DNA of 64,000 nt from Symbiodinium natans (GCA_905221605.1 CAJNDS010000038.1:1-64000); one strand, 5' to 3'. Numbered from the stretch's first letter, positions 53,201-64,000 are shown. Numbers and translations: made by a program. The notes: generated from the letters alone by a model not told the origin.

Positions 53201-55861
53201 GTAACGACTGGCAACATCAATGCCTGCTCTGTTGTTGCTTGCCGCAATGCAGCCGGCATCATGCAGTTCGGAGTGCTACGCGGCTCCCCCGATGCATCGT
53301 TGATGGTTCCACATCACAGGATGGTTAGATGGAAGTCGTCAGACTACTACGAACCACCCCTGTGGCCCTGTGTTGGGCACCCCAAAGCAACGGACTGGTA
53401 TTTTGGTCGCAATTGGAACTCCGAGGGGCCCTGGAACCCTTCTGGGACTTCTTCGGGTGCGCCTCTGCATTTGCCAAAGGGTTGAGTAGCACCTGAGGGG
53501 CCTTTTTCCCCTTGGAATTGTGGAGATGGTGGAGAATGGCCCACCAAAGCAACAAAGCAAAGGCACCACAGGCCGACGAAGACCTTGAAGTTGGACTGCA
53601 CAGCTGCCGTGTGAACGATGGCAACAGTCATCCCAACACTTTGAACGACTAAACGGCTGTTGGCGCCAGGGAGCTCTTTCAGCATCGCTCCAACCAGTAG
53701 CAGGTTGAATTTGAAGAGCTCTCTTTGGAACTTCCGCTTGCCTGTGGTGGGTTGGCAGCCTCGCTGCTTGGCATCAGGTAGCCTGGCAGCCTGAAGTCCT
53801 AAAGCAACTTAACACAAACACCAATGAATACAATCAAGCAAAGGGAAGCAAAGAGAATAAGAGGAACGGAGGGCCCTGAGCCAAAAGCATGAAGCCGAAA
53901 TTTGGCCGAAATCGCAGGTCGATCATTCGAGCTCACGAGGCTCAGCTCGAAGGCCGTCAGCCCGTCAGCGTAGCATCTTTGGAGTTGTGCCGCGCCGGGG
54001 CTATCAAAGGGTTGGTCTTTGGTCTTCAGGGGTGCAAAGGGTACAGTTTTTCTTTGGGGTCTCTGACGGTCTACGTTTAGCTTTCGTAGGGTGTCAGAAA
54101 GTGTAAGGATAAGACTCGTGGCTTGCGGGGAGGGCTCGGTGGGCGAGCTGGCTATTGTCGACAGGCTACAAAATGCACAAGACGAATCCAAGCACTGGTT
54201 TTCCGCTTGTGCCGGGCTTGGTTTGCACAGGTCGCCTCTGGGTGTTTGATTGCAGCCCTGCTGCCTGATGTCGGAACACACGCGTACGCAGGTCATCACA
54301 ATTTTCTCCGCGCCGAATTATTGCGATGTTTACAACAACAAGGCCCATCACAAAGAATGGAAGAACACTTGCCTGACCTGACTCACCGGACGAGTCACTG
54401 CGGCAAAGGGAGCCATTCTCAAGTTTGACAACAGCACCTTGAACATCTTGCAGTTCAACTGCTCACCGTAGCCTCCCCAGGCTGTTGCACACCAAGGCTT
54501 TTGCTTCAGATAGCACAGGGACGAAGGGCGATGGGCAACAGAAGCTAAGGCACCCCTACCACCTGCGTGCTTCTCAGATTCGGGTCCGAAGGCCTATGTG
54601 GACGAGGAACTTGCAAAATCAGCCAAAGCGCCGCCAAGCTCAGCCAAGCTCAGCCAAGCTAAGGTGCCGTCCATGCTTGTGCGATCCGTTTTTTTGCTCA
54701 CCGAGGCCAAACTTTATGGATGTTTTCCAGTGGAGCATGCCCTTCGTCATTGAAAAGGCTTGGCAAGCATGTGTAGAACCTGAGCTCATCCGAGCTTTTC
54801 AACGCTGAGCTTCTGAAGGTGACGGAAATGCTCTACTACATCCTACAGCCTGCGGCTGGTACCGTGGATTCCGACGATGACGTTGCTCCAAGCTTAGCAG
54901 ACGATTTCAACACATTACAACACCTTTCAGAGGAGCCGCCGGCGTGAAATGTCGTTTCGAGGCCTTACCGACTTTGCCTGATTCCAACTGGGTGAACCAT
55001 AGGGCCAGGAACCTCAGATCTGAGTCTCTGACTTGAGCCTTGCGCCTGGCCGCCTGATGCTTTGCCGCGGCTTGTGCGATCATGTTCTCCTTGCCCATCT
55101 TAGGCCTCCCTGACCGACGATCAGAACCAGGCTCCTGGCCCTTCGTGATATCCTGGATTGAGCATTGTGCTGTGACGGCCAGTGCTGAATTCCTGTGTCC
55201 AGACGGTGGACATGGCCACGCGTCTGGCTGAACTGACCTGAGAATTCAGGGATCAGGGCAGGCTTCGTTATGCCGCGCACACCTGTGTGCGCATCTGTGC
55301 ACCAGAATCTCAGAGTCTCTACTCCGTAGCCGCAGCCTCCATAGGGCATGTCCAGCTTAAGGCCTTGATCTCGGGCGAGAACGCCAAGGAAAGAGAAGCA
55401 AGTGGTTCCAAGGCACGAAAGGGTGAAGACGTCGCCGGCAGAAGGGCATGTCGCCGCCGCCTTCTCAGGTCGACCCAGAGGTTCGAGACCGAATGCGGAA
55501 GAAGGTGCGATCCATAGCGAGGCCACGCGGTGTGCGAGTATGTGATATATACATAATGTATATATGTATATACGTGCATTTCATATCGTGGTTGGTAGGT
55601 TGTTTTTCTTTGATCTGCGCAGGATGGCCCGGATGTTCAAGACCCTACGACAGGACGGGGTGGCATTGCGGCATACGGTGGGGATGCTGTCCTGTTGGTC
55701 GCTTTGTCAGACAATCTTGCACCCGTCTTACTCACGTCTTACGCTTGTTGTTGCAGCGCGTTCAATCCCTTCCCTCACCATCCTGGACCCGTGTGGGTCA
55801 GGAGAACGAGACCGTCGTGCGTTTAAAAGGAGTCTGCCCAGGCGTGGACAAGTCATGCTGA
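50290..55861 (+). CDS. Calcineurin A (PP2B) catalytic subunit, about 25 small exons
   Basis: Ser/Thr phosphatase activated by Ca2+/calmodulin with calcineurin B. Conserved blocks follow in order: 50290 (DPLQDRPVKEALRDV), 50474 (VPLPPAQLLTAETFYE), 50924 (LSQELLLDIISKA), 51043 (SDLFKDEPNL), 51171 (LKLNDPITVVGDIHG), 51284 (QYYDLVKLLE), 51411 (DTQYIFLGDYVDR), 51562 (GSFSVE), 51644 (VVAVLYSLKIKYPK), 51768 (LRGNHECRQMTSFFNFRE), 51914 (ECEYKYDIGVYNAFMDL), 52070 (FDNLPLAATINGK), 52209 (FLCVHGGLSPDLGNV), 52330 (INRFTEPPKEGLLC), 52537 (SDPLEPKDGEQ), 52845 (VRGCSYFYS), 52943 (GATTFLKKNNLLP), 53917 (SIIRAHEAQLEG), 54294 (VITIFSAPNYCDVYNNK), 54408 (GAILKFDNSTLNILQFN), 54707 (RPNFMDVFQWSMPFVIEK), 54806 (VTEMLYYILQP), 55439 (VRDRMRKKVRSIAR), 55622 (RMARMFKTLRQ) and 55801 (ENETVVRLKGVCPG). 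GDIHG, GDYVDR, GNHE and the distal His blocks supply the metal-binding and catalytic residues. The 55.4-55.9 kb exons match the calmodulin/autoinhibitory region. Exon edges, the start and the TGA at 55859 are provisional. Confidence 0.9.
52759..52801. repeat. 11-bp tandem GCAGGGCATGA
   Basis: About four copies of GCAGGGCATGA in an intron of the calcineurin A gene. Confidence 0.85.
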
Positions 55862-56324
55862 CACGAGACACCGAGTGATCTCTCTGTGGTCCACAGCCAT
55901 CCGCACCATGCAGCGCGCCCTGGCGAGGTCACAAGCTGGCCCCTGGGCTCCTCCTTGCGGGCAAGGACCGGGGGAAGAAACCCTACGGCCCTACGGCATC
56001 TTGCAGCACAGCCGATAGTTCCACCAAGTGCCACTACTTTGCCCAGTGCAACCGCAGGAGCGGCTGACCTCCGAGCTGGAGCTCTTCAGCCATGCCCAGG
56101 CGACAATCTCAAAGCAGGGTAGTCCGAACGACGTGGGCTCTTCGGGTAGTTAAAGCCCGCTCTCTGAAACTCTCTGACTTCGTTCAGCTCCGTTCATCTG
56201 TGGTCTCTGTGAGGGCATCGATCTGGTGAACGAGAAGCGGCCGGAGGCTGTCGGAAGCCGAGATGAGCCGAACAAAGACAAAGACAGAGCGACATAGAGC
56301 GAACGCCCATAGGCCGATGGATGT

Positions 56325-56327
<3 letters not shown>

Positions 56328-56360
<33 letters not shown>

Positions 56361-56455
56361 AAATAAATAAACAAATATATATATATATATATACATAGAT
56401 AAATATACATATATATATATATATATATCTGTGTGTGTGTGTGTGTGTGTGTTCG
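56328..56455. repeat. (TA)n and (GT)n microsatellites
   Basis: (TA)n at about 56331-56356, 56375-56392 and 56408-56429, then (GT)n at 56430-56452. Confidence 0.95.
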
Positions 56456-57002
56456 TGTGCGCGCGTGGGGACACGTGTTGAACAGATCGCCTCAAAGCCG
56501 CTCTCAGGAGGGCAAGTCCAGCCTTGGGCTGAACAGCCGCTCGGCGCTGCAGAGCATTGTGACCCGTTGCCTTGGCGTTGCCTTGCGATGCTTTGTCTTG
56601 GCTTCTCCAGCTTGCCCCTCTTTGCCGACTCCACACATATACCATCATATGCCCACAGTTGCCCACATCTTGACCGTGATTGTGCCGTACATGTCAAATT
56701 GAATTCATTGAGTTCATTGAGAGCTCATTGAGTTCGCTGGATCTCCAGGCCCCACAGACTTCCGGGACGCGGGGATGATGAGCGACGGTGAAATCAGCCC
56801 GGGCCCGCGGGGATGTCGGGGATTTCCGCTTCTGGCGGAAATTTCGTTCAAGCGGAGCTTTCATGTTTCAAGTTTCAAAAGTGACTCTTAAGTGACTTAG
56901 GTCCCTGACGCTTACGATGCTTTCCGGAGGTCTTCCTTTGTGAGGCGGAAAGATGCGGAGAGAGAGAGAGAGATGGGGTCCTAGGCACCCCCCAAGCGCA
57001 GC

Positions 57003-57192
57003 AGAAGAAGAAGAAGAAGAAGAAGAAGAAGAAGAAGAAGAAGAAGAAGAAGAAGAAGAAGAAGAAGAAGAAGAAGAAGAAGAAGAAGAAGAAGAAGAAG
57101 AAGAAGCAGAAGAAGAAGCAGAAGAAGAAGCAGAAGAAGAAGCAGAAGAAGAAGCAGAAGAAGAAGAAGAAGAAGAAGAAGAAGAAGAAGAG
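57003..57192. repeat. (GAA)n microsatellite with GCA interruptions
   Basis: About 190 bp of GAA with regularly spaced GCAGAAGAA variants between 57105 and 57155. It gives poly-Glu on the + strand and poly-Phe or poly-Leu on the minus strand. I see no sign that it is part of a gene. Confidence 0.95.
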
Positions 57193-58771
57193 GAGAGAGA
57201 GAGAGAGAGAGAGACACAATTCTTAGCCCAAAACCCGGAGCCCGGTCAGCCGCTTCTCCAGCCTCAGCTCTCTTTGCTCTGCCCCATAAAAGGTATTCCA
57301 GAAGCCCTTATCAATGAGAATGTGTCACATAGCACTTTCTGGAGTCACCGTGTGTTAGATCCCCAAACCATCACAACAATGCAACTCCTTTGCGTATAAG
57401 CCCTATTATAATAATCTAATAGCACATCTCGGTGCCAGCAGTCCCGAAAGATATCTCACTTCTGGGGGCGAGCATCTACGAGAACTTGAGCTGCAAGTGT
57501 TGATTGACGGCGTCAGCTTGTGTTTCTCTTTCATGCATGTCCTTTGGTTCCATGCCGGAGTACGGAATCTGCCAGGCGACATCCGGGCCTCAAGCCTTGG
57601 CAAATGATGTTCCGAGCTTGAGTGCCCGTGAGTGCGCAGGGCACAACATGCCGCTGGGCATGTGCGCACTGGTCAAAAAAACCATGATCGAATGAAGGGC
57701 CTAGGGCCGTGGAGCACGCGCATGCCTGACGGAGTCTCACCCACGCAGCCCTCGACGCCGGACACGCCTCGCTTTCTCATTCAACGCAACGTAGAACCCG
57801 CAAGAGAATCCCGTATCCGTAGCATATGCAATAGCAGAGACTAATTGCTGGAGAATGCTGGAGAGATTGTAGGACTGCAGGAGTGCACTCCTTGCAGTGT
57901 GGTTCGAGGATGCGAGGTCGGTGCTCTTTGGCCCTCTGACTCTTTGAGGGAGCTCGAGAGGGCACTGTCCGAAAACCCGCAAAGTAGCACAGTGAGTCGC
58001 TAAGTCATTTTCAGACGCTAAGATCACTAAGACGTTCACTTCAGATATGAGAGAACTGCGAGAACATGATACTTCAGGAGGCTTTTGTTGGCTAGTTGTT
58101 ATGCGAACCTTGTTTGGAGAGGGTCAGTCGTCTTGCATTCAATTCTGATGTGCTGGACGCCCAAATCTGGGAGAGAGGAGCTGACCGCAAGGAGCAGACG
58201 AAAGAAGTTGCAACGGAGACAAGGGGGTAAGTTCGGGTAAATACTCCGCCGGTTTCGGAGATCCCAGGTGCACAGCAGGCAGAACGGCAGAACCCGCAGC
58301 CACGGCTGAACTAAATCAGGCCTGCCTTCGAAGCCATGCTTCGATGAGCCAAGGGCCCAGACCACGGGTTTAGGGAAAAGGGCTTATAGGAAGGCGTTAA
58401 AAGGTCAGAGGGGCGCACGGAGGTGCTCTGAAGTGCTTTGAGGTGTTTTGATAGCGCTTCGCGTGAGCCACACCCAATCCGACAAGAGGGAGCGTAAGCA
58501 CTACAAGGATCCATTCTGAGGAGCTTACTAATTAAGTCGTCGAAGCCCTCGCTTATCGCGATAGGCCTTGCGAAAGTTCCCCCACGAAGCCCCGCGAAAG
58601 ACTTTGGACTAGACGAAGAACACGAATTTCCCGGCGTTGCTCACGATTTCTCGGCGAAAGTTCGTGGGCAAGGCCCGAAAATTCGTGGGCACGGACTATT
58701 AACCCTTGTATTTCTGACTGTTTTGGGATTCTCGGTAGTTTCCTAGCCCGAGGTACCAAGCTCGACTAGAG

Positions 58772-60153
58772 ACTGCTCGATCCGGAGCTGTTGAAGCCGA
58801 AAACCAAAACCCGAAAAAAACACCCCATGCCCGATTTGTGCAAGGATGGGCCAGCAGGTGCTGCGCGGCCCTGGCCCTCCTCCTCGCAAGACTTGGCGCT
58901 GAGCGGCCTCAGGTGAGAGAGTCTACAAAGGGCAAGAATGAGGGCAAACTTGGACGAACCACGTCGAGTGTCGCAGAGTAGCGTCGCGGGAGGAGCGCGG
59001 CACCAACGCCCTCCGCCCGCCAAGCCCTCCGGGCCCGCCGGCGCAGGATGCGGTTTGCTGCCGGGATTCACTTTCCCAGATTCTGCAAGAGCTTTGTAAA
59101 GGCGTCCGTGTGGAGGCCCACGACGCCTTCGATTATGCGGACCTGACAAGTCGGATTGGGCAGCGGGGGCCCCTGCATTCCCTGCATCCCCCGCTGCGTC
59201 GGCGTTTGCCTTTTCCAATTTGCCCCGGGCGCGCGAGGCTCAAGAAGGACGCGGCAGCGTACGAGGACCAAGTTAAGGGTCCTGTCGTGGATCACGCCGC
59301 AGCTCGGATGCACCCGAGTTGCAGGGCAATCGTGGAGACCTTATTGCGGCCTCCGTGTTAATCAGAGAGTTTCAGAGACCTAGGACACCTGGCTCCAGCA
59401 GAAATCGCGCAGCTTGGAAGAGAGCTAGAGTGCAAAGGGGCTTGTATAGGACCATAGGATCCTGAAGAGCCCGCGGAGTTGCAAGGCTATCAGGACTTCC
59501 TGAAGGAGCTGGACCATGGCATGAACGTCCAGATGCAATTAGTCCACAAGCTGCGCCGCTTGCCTCTGAGGTCAACGAAGAAGTTAGGTCAGAATGTGGC
59601 ACACACGAACTTGTGGGGGCTCTTGGGGCGGCGCGAAGAGTGCGAGTCCTGAGCTTGCCTCGGCAAATCCCAGGCACAGAGGAGCGGAAGAAGGCCACAG
59701 AGCAGATGAAGGAGGCCCCTCTTTGACCAAGGTTCCTCTGTGCAACTCCCTGCAACCAACATCGGCCTTCAAAGGCGGAGGCAGAGACCAACTCCACAGA
59801 GGCACAGAACTCCACAGAGACAAAGAACTCCACGGAGTCAGGCGACGGCCTCAAAAGGCTCGAGACGGATCCTGTTTGGAGTCCTCTCTGCCTATTCAAG
59901 ATCGCGTTTCTCTCCTTTAGCCGAGGCCCAGCTCAGGGCCCAAGCGAGGCTGCAAGCCCCAAGTGACGCGAAGCGGCAACGGATCCTGGGTCCGTTGAAG
60001 ACTCGGACCCAGGAGTTCTTCGTGGACTCTCTGAACGCTTGTGTGCCCGGCAGAAGAGTTGAAAATGCGGAAGCGCGCCATGCGCCATGGAAGCTTGAGT
60101 TGCCCCCTTTTGACCCGGCTTTTCACTCGCACGAGTGCACATCATCTGCTTGA
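58772..60153 (+). CDS. Multi-exon gene, product not recognised
   Basis: Several protein-like exons follow each other on the + strand, most preceded by AG: 58772-58915 (PELLKPKTKTRKKHPMPDLC), 59048-59160 (DAVCCRDSLSQILQELCKG, then VEAHDAFDYADLTSRIG), 59238-59345 (LKKDAAAYEDQVKGPVVDHA), 59461-59590 (DPEEPAELQGYQDFLKELDH, then VQMQLVHKLRRLPLRS), about 59670-59725 (EERKKATEQMKEAP), about 59765-59870 (NSTETKNSTESGDGLKRLE) and 59920-60050 (AQLRAQARLQAPSDAKRQR, then TQEFFVDSLNACVPG). The predicted protein is charged, helical and soluble, with no domain I can name. It lies just upstream of the ARL3 gene on the same strand. Exon edges and the start are uncertain. Confidence 0.45.
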
Positions 60154-60241
60154 ATAATGCGCGTAATGCGCTGTGCAACAGCAGTTGCTGATTGCAAGTG
60201 GGCGCCTCCTGTTCATCCCCCGTGTGCTCAGCCAAGTTGCC

Positions 60242-62211
60242 ATGGGGCTGCTCAACATTCTGAAGAAGATGAAAAAGGATTTTGGGAGGGCAAGCGGAAA
60301 GTGGTCTGCGACAGTTCTTATGCAGTTCGTTTGTTTTGGAGAGATGCAGGACGACAAGGAAGCGCGGATCCTGGTGTTGGGCCTGGATAACGCTGGCAAA
60401 ACCACCATTCTCAAGAAGTTGTGCCTGGGCTGCCTGATTAGTGCTTCGGTCGGCTGGTTGTTGCTGTGACGAACATGGTAAGTCTCGGGATTTCGCCTGC
60501 TTTTCCCAGCTTTTGAAGAGGTCCGAGGAGGACATCTCACACATCATGCCGACACAGGCCATCGGCGAGAGCTGAACTCTCCTTTCCATTTAGTCTGGTA
60601 TCGGTTGCTGTTTGCTTTCTTGCTAACACATATCGTCTTGGATTCGAGCCGGTTTTCGTTGACACACAGATTGGCACAAGCCTTTGAGCCTTCTTCGAGA
60701 TGGGTAGAGAGAGCTGCACCTTGCAGGGATTCAACATCAAAACCATCCACCAAGAAGGCTTCAAGCTGAACGTTTGGGACATAGGCGGTCAGAAAGCGAT
60801 TCGGCCCTTTTGGAGCAACTACTTCGAGAACACTGACGCGCTGGCTCAGAGCTTACTGCAGCTTTCTTGCTCACCTTGGAGAGAGTTGCTTATGAATTTT
60901 GAGGCACCTCGCAGCCCGGGGTTCCTTTTTTAGCCCTCCCTCTTGTCTCTTTGCTTTCTTCTGAGGTCTATGTCATCGACTCCTCTGACAGGCGTCGTCT
61001 CGAAGAGAGCAGTGCAGAGCTGCGGGAGCTCCTGGCCGAGGACAAGCTCGGTGGGATACCGATGCCCGGTGCTCAGTGACTCAGTGGGCCATATTCCGCT
61101 TCGGCTGTGCTCTCTTGATCTGTGTTGCGCCGCTTTGTTTCGGAGAGCCCTGTCTGGCAGGGACTCATTGACTCTCCGCCTCTTTGTCTTTTCGCGTTGC
61201 TGCTGAGGCTGGTCTATGCCAACAAGCAGGAGCCCAGCGGCGTGCACCAGTGCACTGGCCATCGCCAAGATTTTTGCCTGTAGAGGACCTGTTGCAAGCA
61301 ACGCCTGCGGACGAGATCGCGGAAGTTATGGGGCTGGCGAGCATCACCGACCGAGTGCATTCTGTCGAGAAGTTAGGGTGTTGCACATTCGAGACGCGTT
61401 CCTGACACCTTCCCTAAACTCCCTCGTTCTCTCTCCAAAAACACTAACTTCACAAAACTTCACTAAACTCATGCGACAAGGTGGACTATCCAGGCATGCA
61501 GCGCCAAGAACGGCGAAGGGCTGCAGGCCAGCTGTGCCTTGAGAGTTGGGGAGGCGGAGAATGGTTAGGACGGTCAGGCAGATTTCGGCTCAGGGTGTGT
61601 GGTGGATTCTTGAACCCCAGCGGCCCTATAAGCCTCAAGCCCCACACAGTCCCACAGAGTCAGATGCAGACACAGAGACATACGCAGAGAAACAGAGACA
61701 TAGAGACACAGAGACGCAGAGACCCGGAGACCCAGAGACACACAGAGACACACGAAGACACGCAGAGACACGCAGAAACATACAAACACACAGAGAGACA
61801 CAGAGAGACACGGAGACACACAGAGAGACACAGAGAGACACAGAGACTGGAATTCTCGGTAATACACTGTAATGTCTAAAAGTGCTGGGTAGCTTTGCTC
61901 ACCCAGAACGTTACCACCTGAGGCTGACGGTCAACTAAGGACTGGCTGAAACAACGCTCCGGGCTCCCCGACAACTTACGGTACAGAATCGTTGTTTGCA
62001 TACTCTTGGACTCTCCTTGGGCAAGATCTCCCTCCAGAAGCTGCCTTAAACCCCCCCCCCTAACAAAAAGAAAACAAAACAAAAAAAAAGCAAACAACAG
62101 AGAGAGAAAACCCCGAGTGAACTTAAAGTACGCTTACACAAGAAGAGCCCTGATTACGACGGGTTCTGGCAGGAAGGCATGGAGTGGGTCATCGGGAACT
62201 GCCAGAAGTAA
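60242..62211 (+). CDS. ARL3-type ADP-ribosylation-factor-like GTPase, 9 exons
   Basis: Small GTPase that, in cilia and flagella, releases lipidated cargo from carrier proteins. Exons: 60242-60284 ([14 protein letters not shown]), about 60343-60423 ([20 protein letters not shown], the P-loop), 60513-60556 ([12 protein letters not shown], switch I Thr), 60727-60843 ([20 protein letters not shown], switch II WDIGGQ), 60964 to about 61067 ([20 protein letters not shown]), about 61208-61229 (LVYANKQ), 61286 to about 61373 ([20 protein letters not shown]), 61494-61526 ([11 protein letters not shown], the G5 loop) and 62173-62211 ([12 protein letters not shown], then TAA). All five G motifs are present ([25 protein letters not shown]). 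Gly2 follows Met, but ARL3 itself is usually N-acetylated rather than myristoylated. MGLL at the start and GFNIKTI are closer to ARL3 than ARL2 or ARF. Introns 3, 4 and 8 fit GC-AG. Confidence 0.92.
61655..61855. repeat. (ACAGAG)n-type repeat in the last ARL3 intron
   Basis: About 200 bp of CACAGAGACA variants within the 646-bp last intron of the ARL3 gene. The open frames of Thr/Gln/Arg or Cys/Val/Ser repeats are artefacts. Confidence 0.9.
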
Positions 62212-62500
62212 GCAGAAGCTCAACACTGAATCACTGAAGCTCTAGGTTGTTTTGTCACACTTTTGTCACTTTAAGTGTCTTTGGCCGCTTCGGTCAGTCG
62301 CGCCAATCTGGCGCGCTCTCCTGGAGTTGGGTTTCACACCGAGGCAAAGCATGCAGAGTGGCAGAACTCGGCAGAACTCGGGGCAGCTCTGAACAAGAAT
62401 TGTTCGGGACCCTGGAGACGCCTATGCTGGAGTACCCAGTCCGTCACAGCAGCGGTCGTTTCACCAGCATGAAGCTGCCATAGACTGAGACCTCATGAGG
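62212..62500. other. ARL3 downstream region
   Basis: A + strand open frame ending at 62483 contains LFGTLETPMLEYPVRHSSGR and could be a terminal exon of an unknown gene. Otherwise nothing is recognised. Confidence 0.3.
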
Positions 62501-62549
62501 TAGGTATCGGCACGGAGAAAGGGCTGTACAGAGCCACTGTGGCTGATGT

Positions 62550-62837
62550 AGTGCATGTGCTCCTTGCAGCCAACTTGCCATCGTCTTGCTGCTTCTTCAA
62601 GGCCGGCAGGCCCTCCAGAAAGTAGTTGTCACGAGCCATAATTCCGAAACCTGCACGAGAGTAGAACGAGAGTAGAATGGGTAGAAATTTACGAAATCCA
62701 AGCAGAATCCAAATCCGGAGCATCGGCAACATGGTGCGAGATGGGTATTCTGCCAGAAAAGACGCCCGAGACTCAGTCGCGGCTGCTCTTGCAAAGATGA
62801 TGAATGTAGAAGTGGTTTCCCCTCTTCCCTGCCCCCG

Positions 62838-62871
<34 letters not shown>

Positions 62872-63041
62872 ACCCTCACCATGTCGCTCGGAGTCGCTCA
62901 TGTGCCCGAATGAAGATGCAGCGATCCAGTTGGGTTTTTTTTTTGTTGACAGCACGAGCGCTTGTGCACATCGGCCGGCTCGGCGGTCGAAAGGTCCTTT
63001 CCTGCTTCGAGCACAGGTTTTTCGGGAAGGCTTGATGCCAT
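62550..63041 (-). CDS. Possible minus-strand gene, product not recognised
   Basis: Reading minus: a possible start at ATG 63041 (MASSLPEKPVLEAGKDLSTA), a short block near 62900 (GHMSDSERHG), a block around 62735-62810 (IFARAAATESRASFLAEYPS) and a block around 62560-62655 (GFGIMARDNYFLEGLPALKK, then QQDDGKLAAR). They are protein-like and in sensible order, which would put a gene convergent with ARL3. No family is recognised and a C run (62839-62872) interrupts the region. Confidence 0.3.
62839..62872. repeat. Poly-C run
   Basis: About 30 consecutive C; its exact length is likely to be unreliable in an assembly. Confidence 0.9.
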
Positions 63042-64000
63042 GATTTGCGGGGTCCTCCTGCCTAAATCGCCCCTGGGCCAACAGCTTCGGTGGACTAAGC
63101 AAGCTTGTCCCGACACCGGCAAACTCCACGCTCCACTTGTCAGGTTGCTGTCGGCGTGTCATACATTTTCAGACCATTCCCTGCATTCATAGAATCTCGA
63201 CATCCAGACAGGTGCACGGAGTCCAGCGTATGGGCATATAGTTGTTTCGTTTTCGCCGGCGGGTCCAAAAACCGTCGCGTTAAGCTGGGAAATTCTGCAG
63301 GGAGCGTGGTGTTTTGAGAGCTTCCAAGCACAGCGGAATGTCGCAAAGCACATCAAAGCACGAAGCACTTGACTGCAACTGGTTCATGTGGCGATGCGGA
63401 ACCTGTCAGGGCCAGGGCCCACCGCGGCTGGGTCGGAAGGAGCGCCGCGTTCCTTTTCTTCTTGGGACTTCGGGGGATGGAAAAAGGGTCCTGGAAGGCA
63501 TTGATACATATGTGTATGTGTGGAGATATATACGTAGGTGTGTACCTTTCTCAGTGAGAGAGAGACCTGTGCTTTAGGAGGATGCCTTCGTGCCCAGCAT
63601 CGGCCCGGAGCGGAGTTGCGGGTTTTGTTTTCCTAAATTTCTCAGAGTTTCCTGAGACGAACCTTGGATAACCTCAGGAAACTTTGGAATTGGAGAGCTC
63701 CCAGGTGCGACGCCGGCACTGGAGGCCTTCCGGGCGGCAGCCCTCGGTCCTGGTATGCGGACCTCAGGCGAAGGCGAAGGCGGATCTGCAGCAGAGCGCG
63801 GCAGTGTGGAACCAGACTGCGATCGATCTGTGGGGTGAGTGCAGTCTGTGATGGGTTCCTGGCACTTCATCGAACGTTTGCCAGACAGCCGTTTGACTGC
63901 CCTGGAGACATACACACAGAATCAGGCTTGGGCTGATGTGATGAATGCAGCATGCTTGCCATTGCTTGCCATGGAGAGAGCGTCCGTTTGTCCTTTTGCT
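63042..64000. other. Right end, no recognised gene
   Basis: A + strand frame around 63678-63830 (ATPALEAFRAAALGPGMRTS) is open and protein-like, and the minus strand is open over the same part (63574-63915). I cannot decide between them or name a product. Confidence 0.3.

Larger units (their letters stand above)
55862..58770. other. Spacer with microsatellites and unplaced exon-like pieces
   Basis: Two protein-like pieces on the + strand, around 56050-56155 (QERLTSELELFSHAQATISK) and around 57728-57830 (TQPSTPDTPRFLIQRNVEPA), may be exons of unknown genes or distal calcineurin exons. The rest holds (TA)n, (GT)n and (GAA)n tracts. No gene is recognised from 57850 to 58770. Confidence 0.35.

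Noticed and set aside
54945-54947. TGA after EEPPA as the end of calcineurin A
   Set aside because: Downstream exons matching the calmodulin/autoinhibitory region (VRDRMRKKVRSIAR, MARMFKTLRQ, ENETVVRLKG) show that the gene continues, so this stop is probably intronic.
56953-57399. 148-codon frame with a long poly-Glu tract
   Set aside because: Explained by the (GAA)n repeat; the flanking residues show no recognisable protein.

Overview
The window looks like nuclear DNA of a photosynthetic, peridinin-type dinoflagellate (Suessiales-like at a guess). The support is several independent signals: plant-type telomere repeats (TTTAGGG/CCCTAAA); a nuclear gene for the cytochrome b6f subunit PetG carrying a signal peptide and an FVAP-type plastid transit motif; a plastid-targeted flavodoxin; intron-rich genes with many GC-AG junctions that repeat short words at both ends; a spliced-leader-like tail inside an LTR; abundant microsatellites; and long low-information spacers. 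The species cannot be named from the sequence alone.

Layout. 0-14 kb is gene-poor, with a decayed MORN-repeat fragment (about 1.75-2.06 kb) and a GC-rich dispersed-repeat patch (12.5-13.6 kb). 13,982-25,797 is a complete 11.8-kb Ty1/copia-type LTR retrotransposon: two apparently identical 226-bp LTRs, an unusual ORF1 ending in a HAD-like domain, and a 2,610-codon Gag-PR-IN-RT-RNase H polyprotein that also carries a cytosine-methyltransferase-like domain between integrase and reverse transcriptase. 25.9-27.3 kb holds telomere-type arrays that switch orientation several times, followed by a 100-N assembly gap.

From 28 kb to 62.2 kb every gene I recognise lies on the + strand: petG (with the last exon of a second copy upstream), a multi-exon RAP-domain gene, an EF-hand exon, an intronless plastid flavodoxin gene, an intronless two-RRM glycine-rich RNA-binding protein gene, a calcineurin A gene split into about 25 small exons, an unrecognised multi-exon gene, and an ARL3-type small GTPase gene with 9 exons. 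Possible exons of a minus-strand gene appear at 62.5-63.1 kb. One-directional gene blocks are typical of dinoflagellates. Between the RRM gene and calcineurin lies an AT-rich island (about 47.0-49.5 kb) containing a broken GIY-YIG endonuclease gene of the kind common in giant viruses.

The host genes do not form one pathway: PetG and flavodoxin serve plastid electron transport, the RAP protein probably acts in organellar RNA metabolism, calcineurin A and the EF-hand belong to calcium signalling, and ARL3 to ciliary or membrane trafficking. Exon borders are read by eye from conserved protein motifs and may be off by a few bases. The most unusual material is in the retrotransposon: the methyltransferase-like domain, the HAD-like ORF1, a recurring short inverted-repeat motif found in coding and non-coding parts, and the spliced-leader-like word in its LTR.
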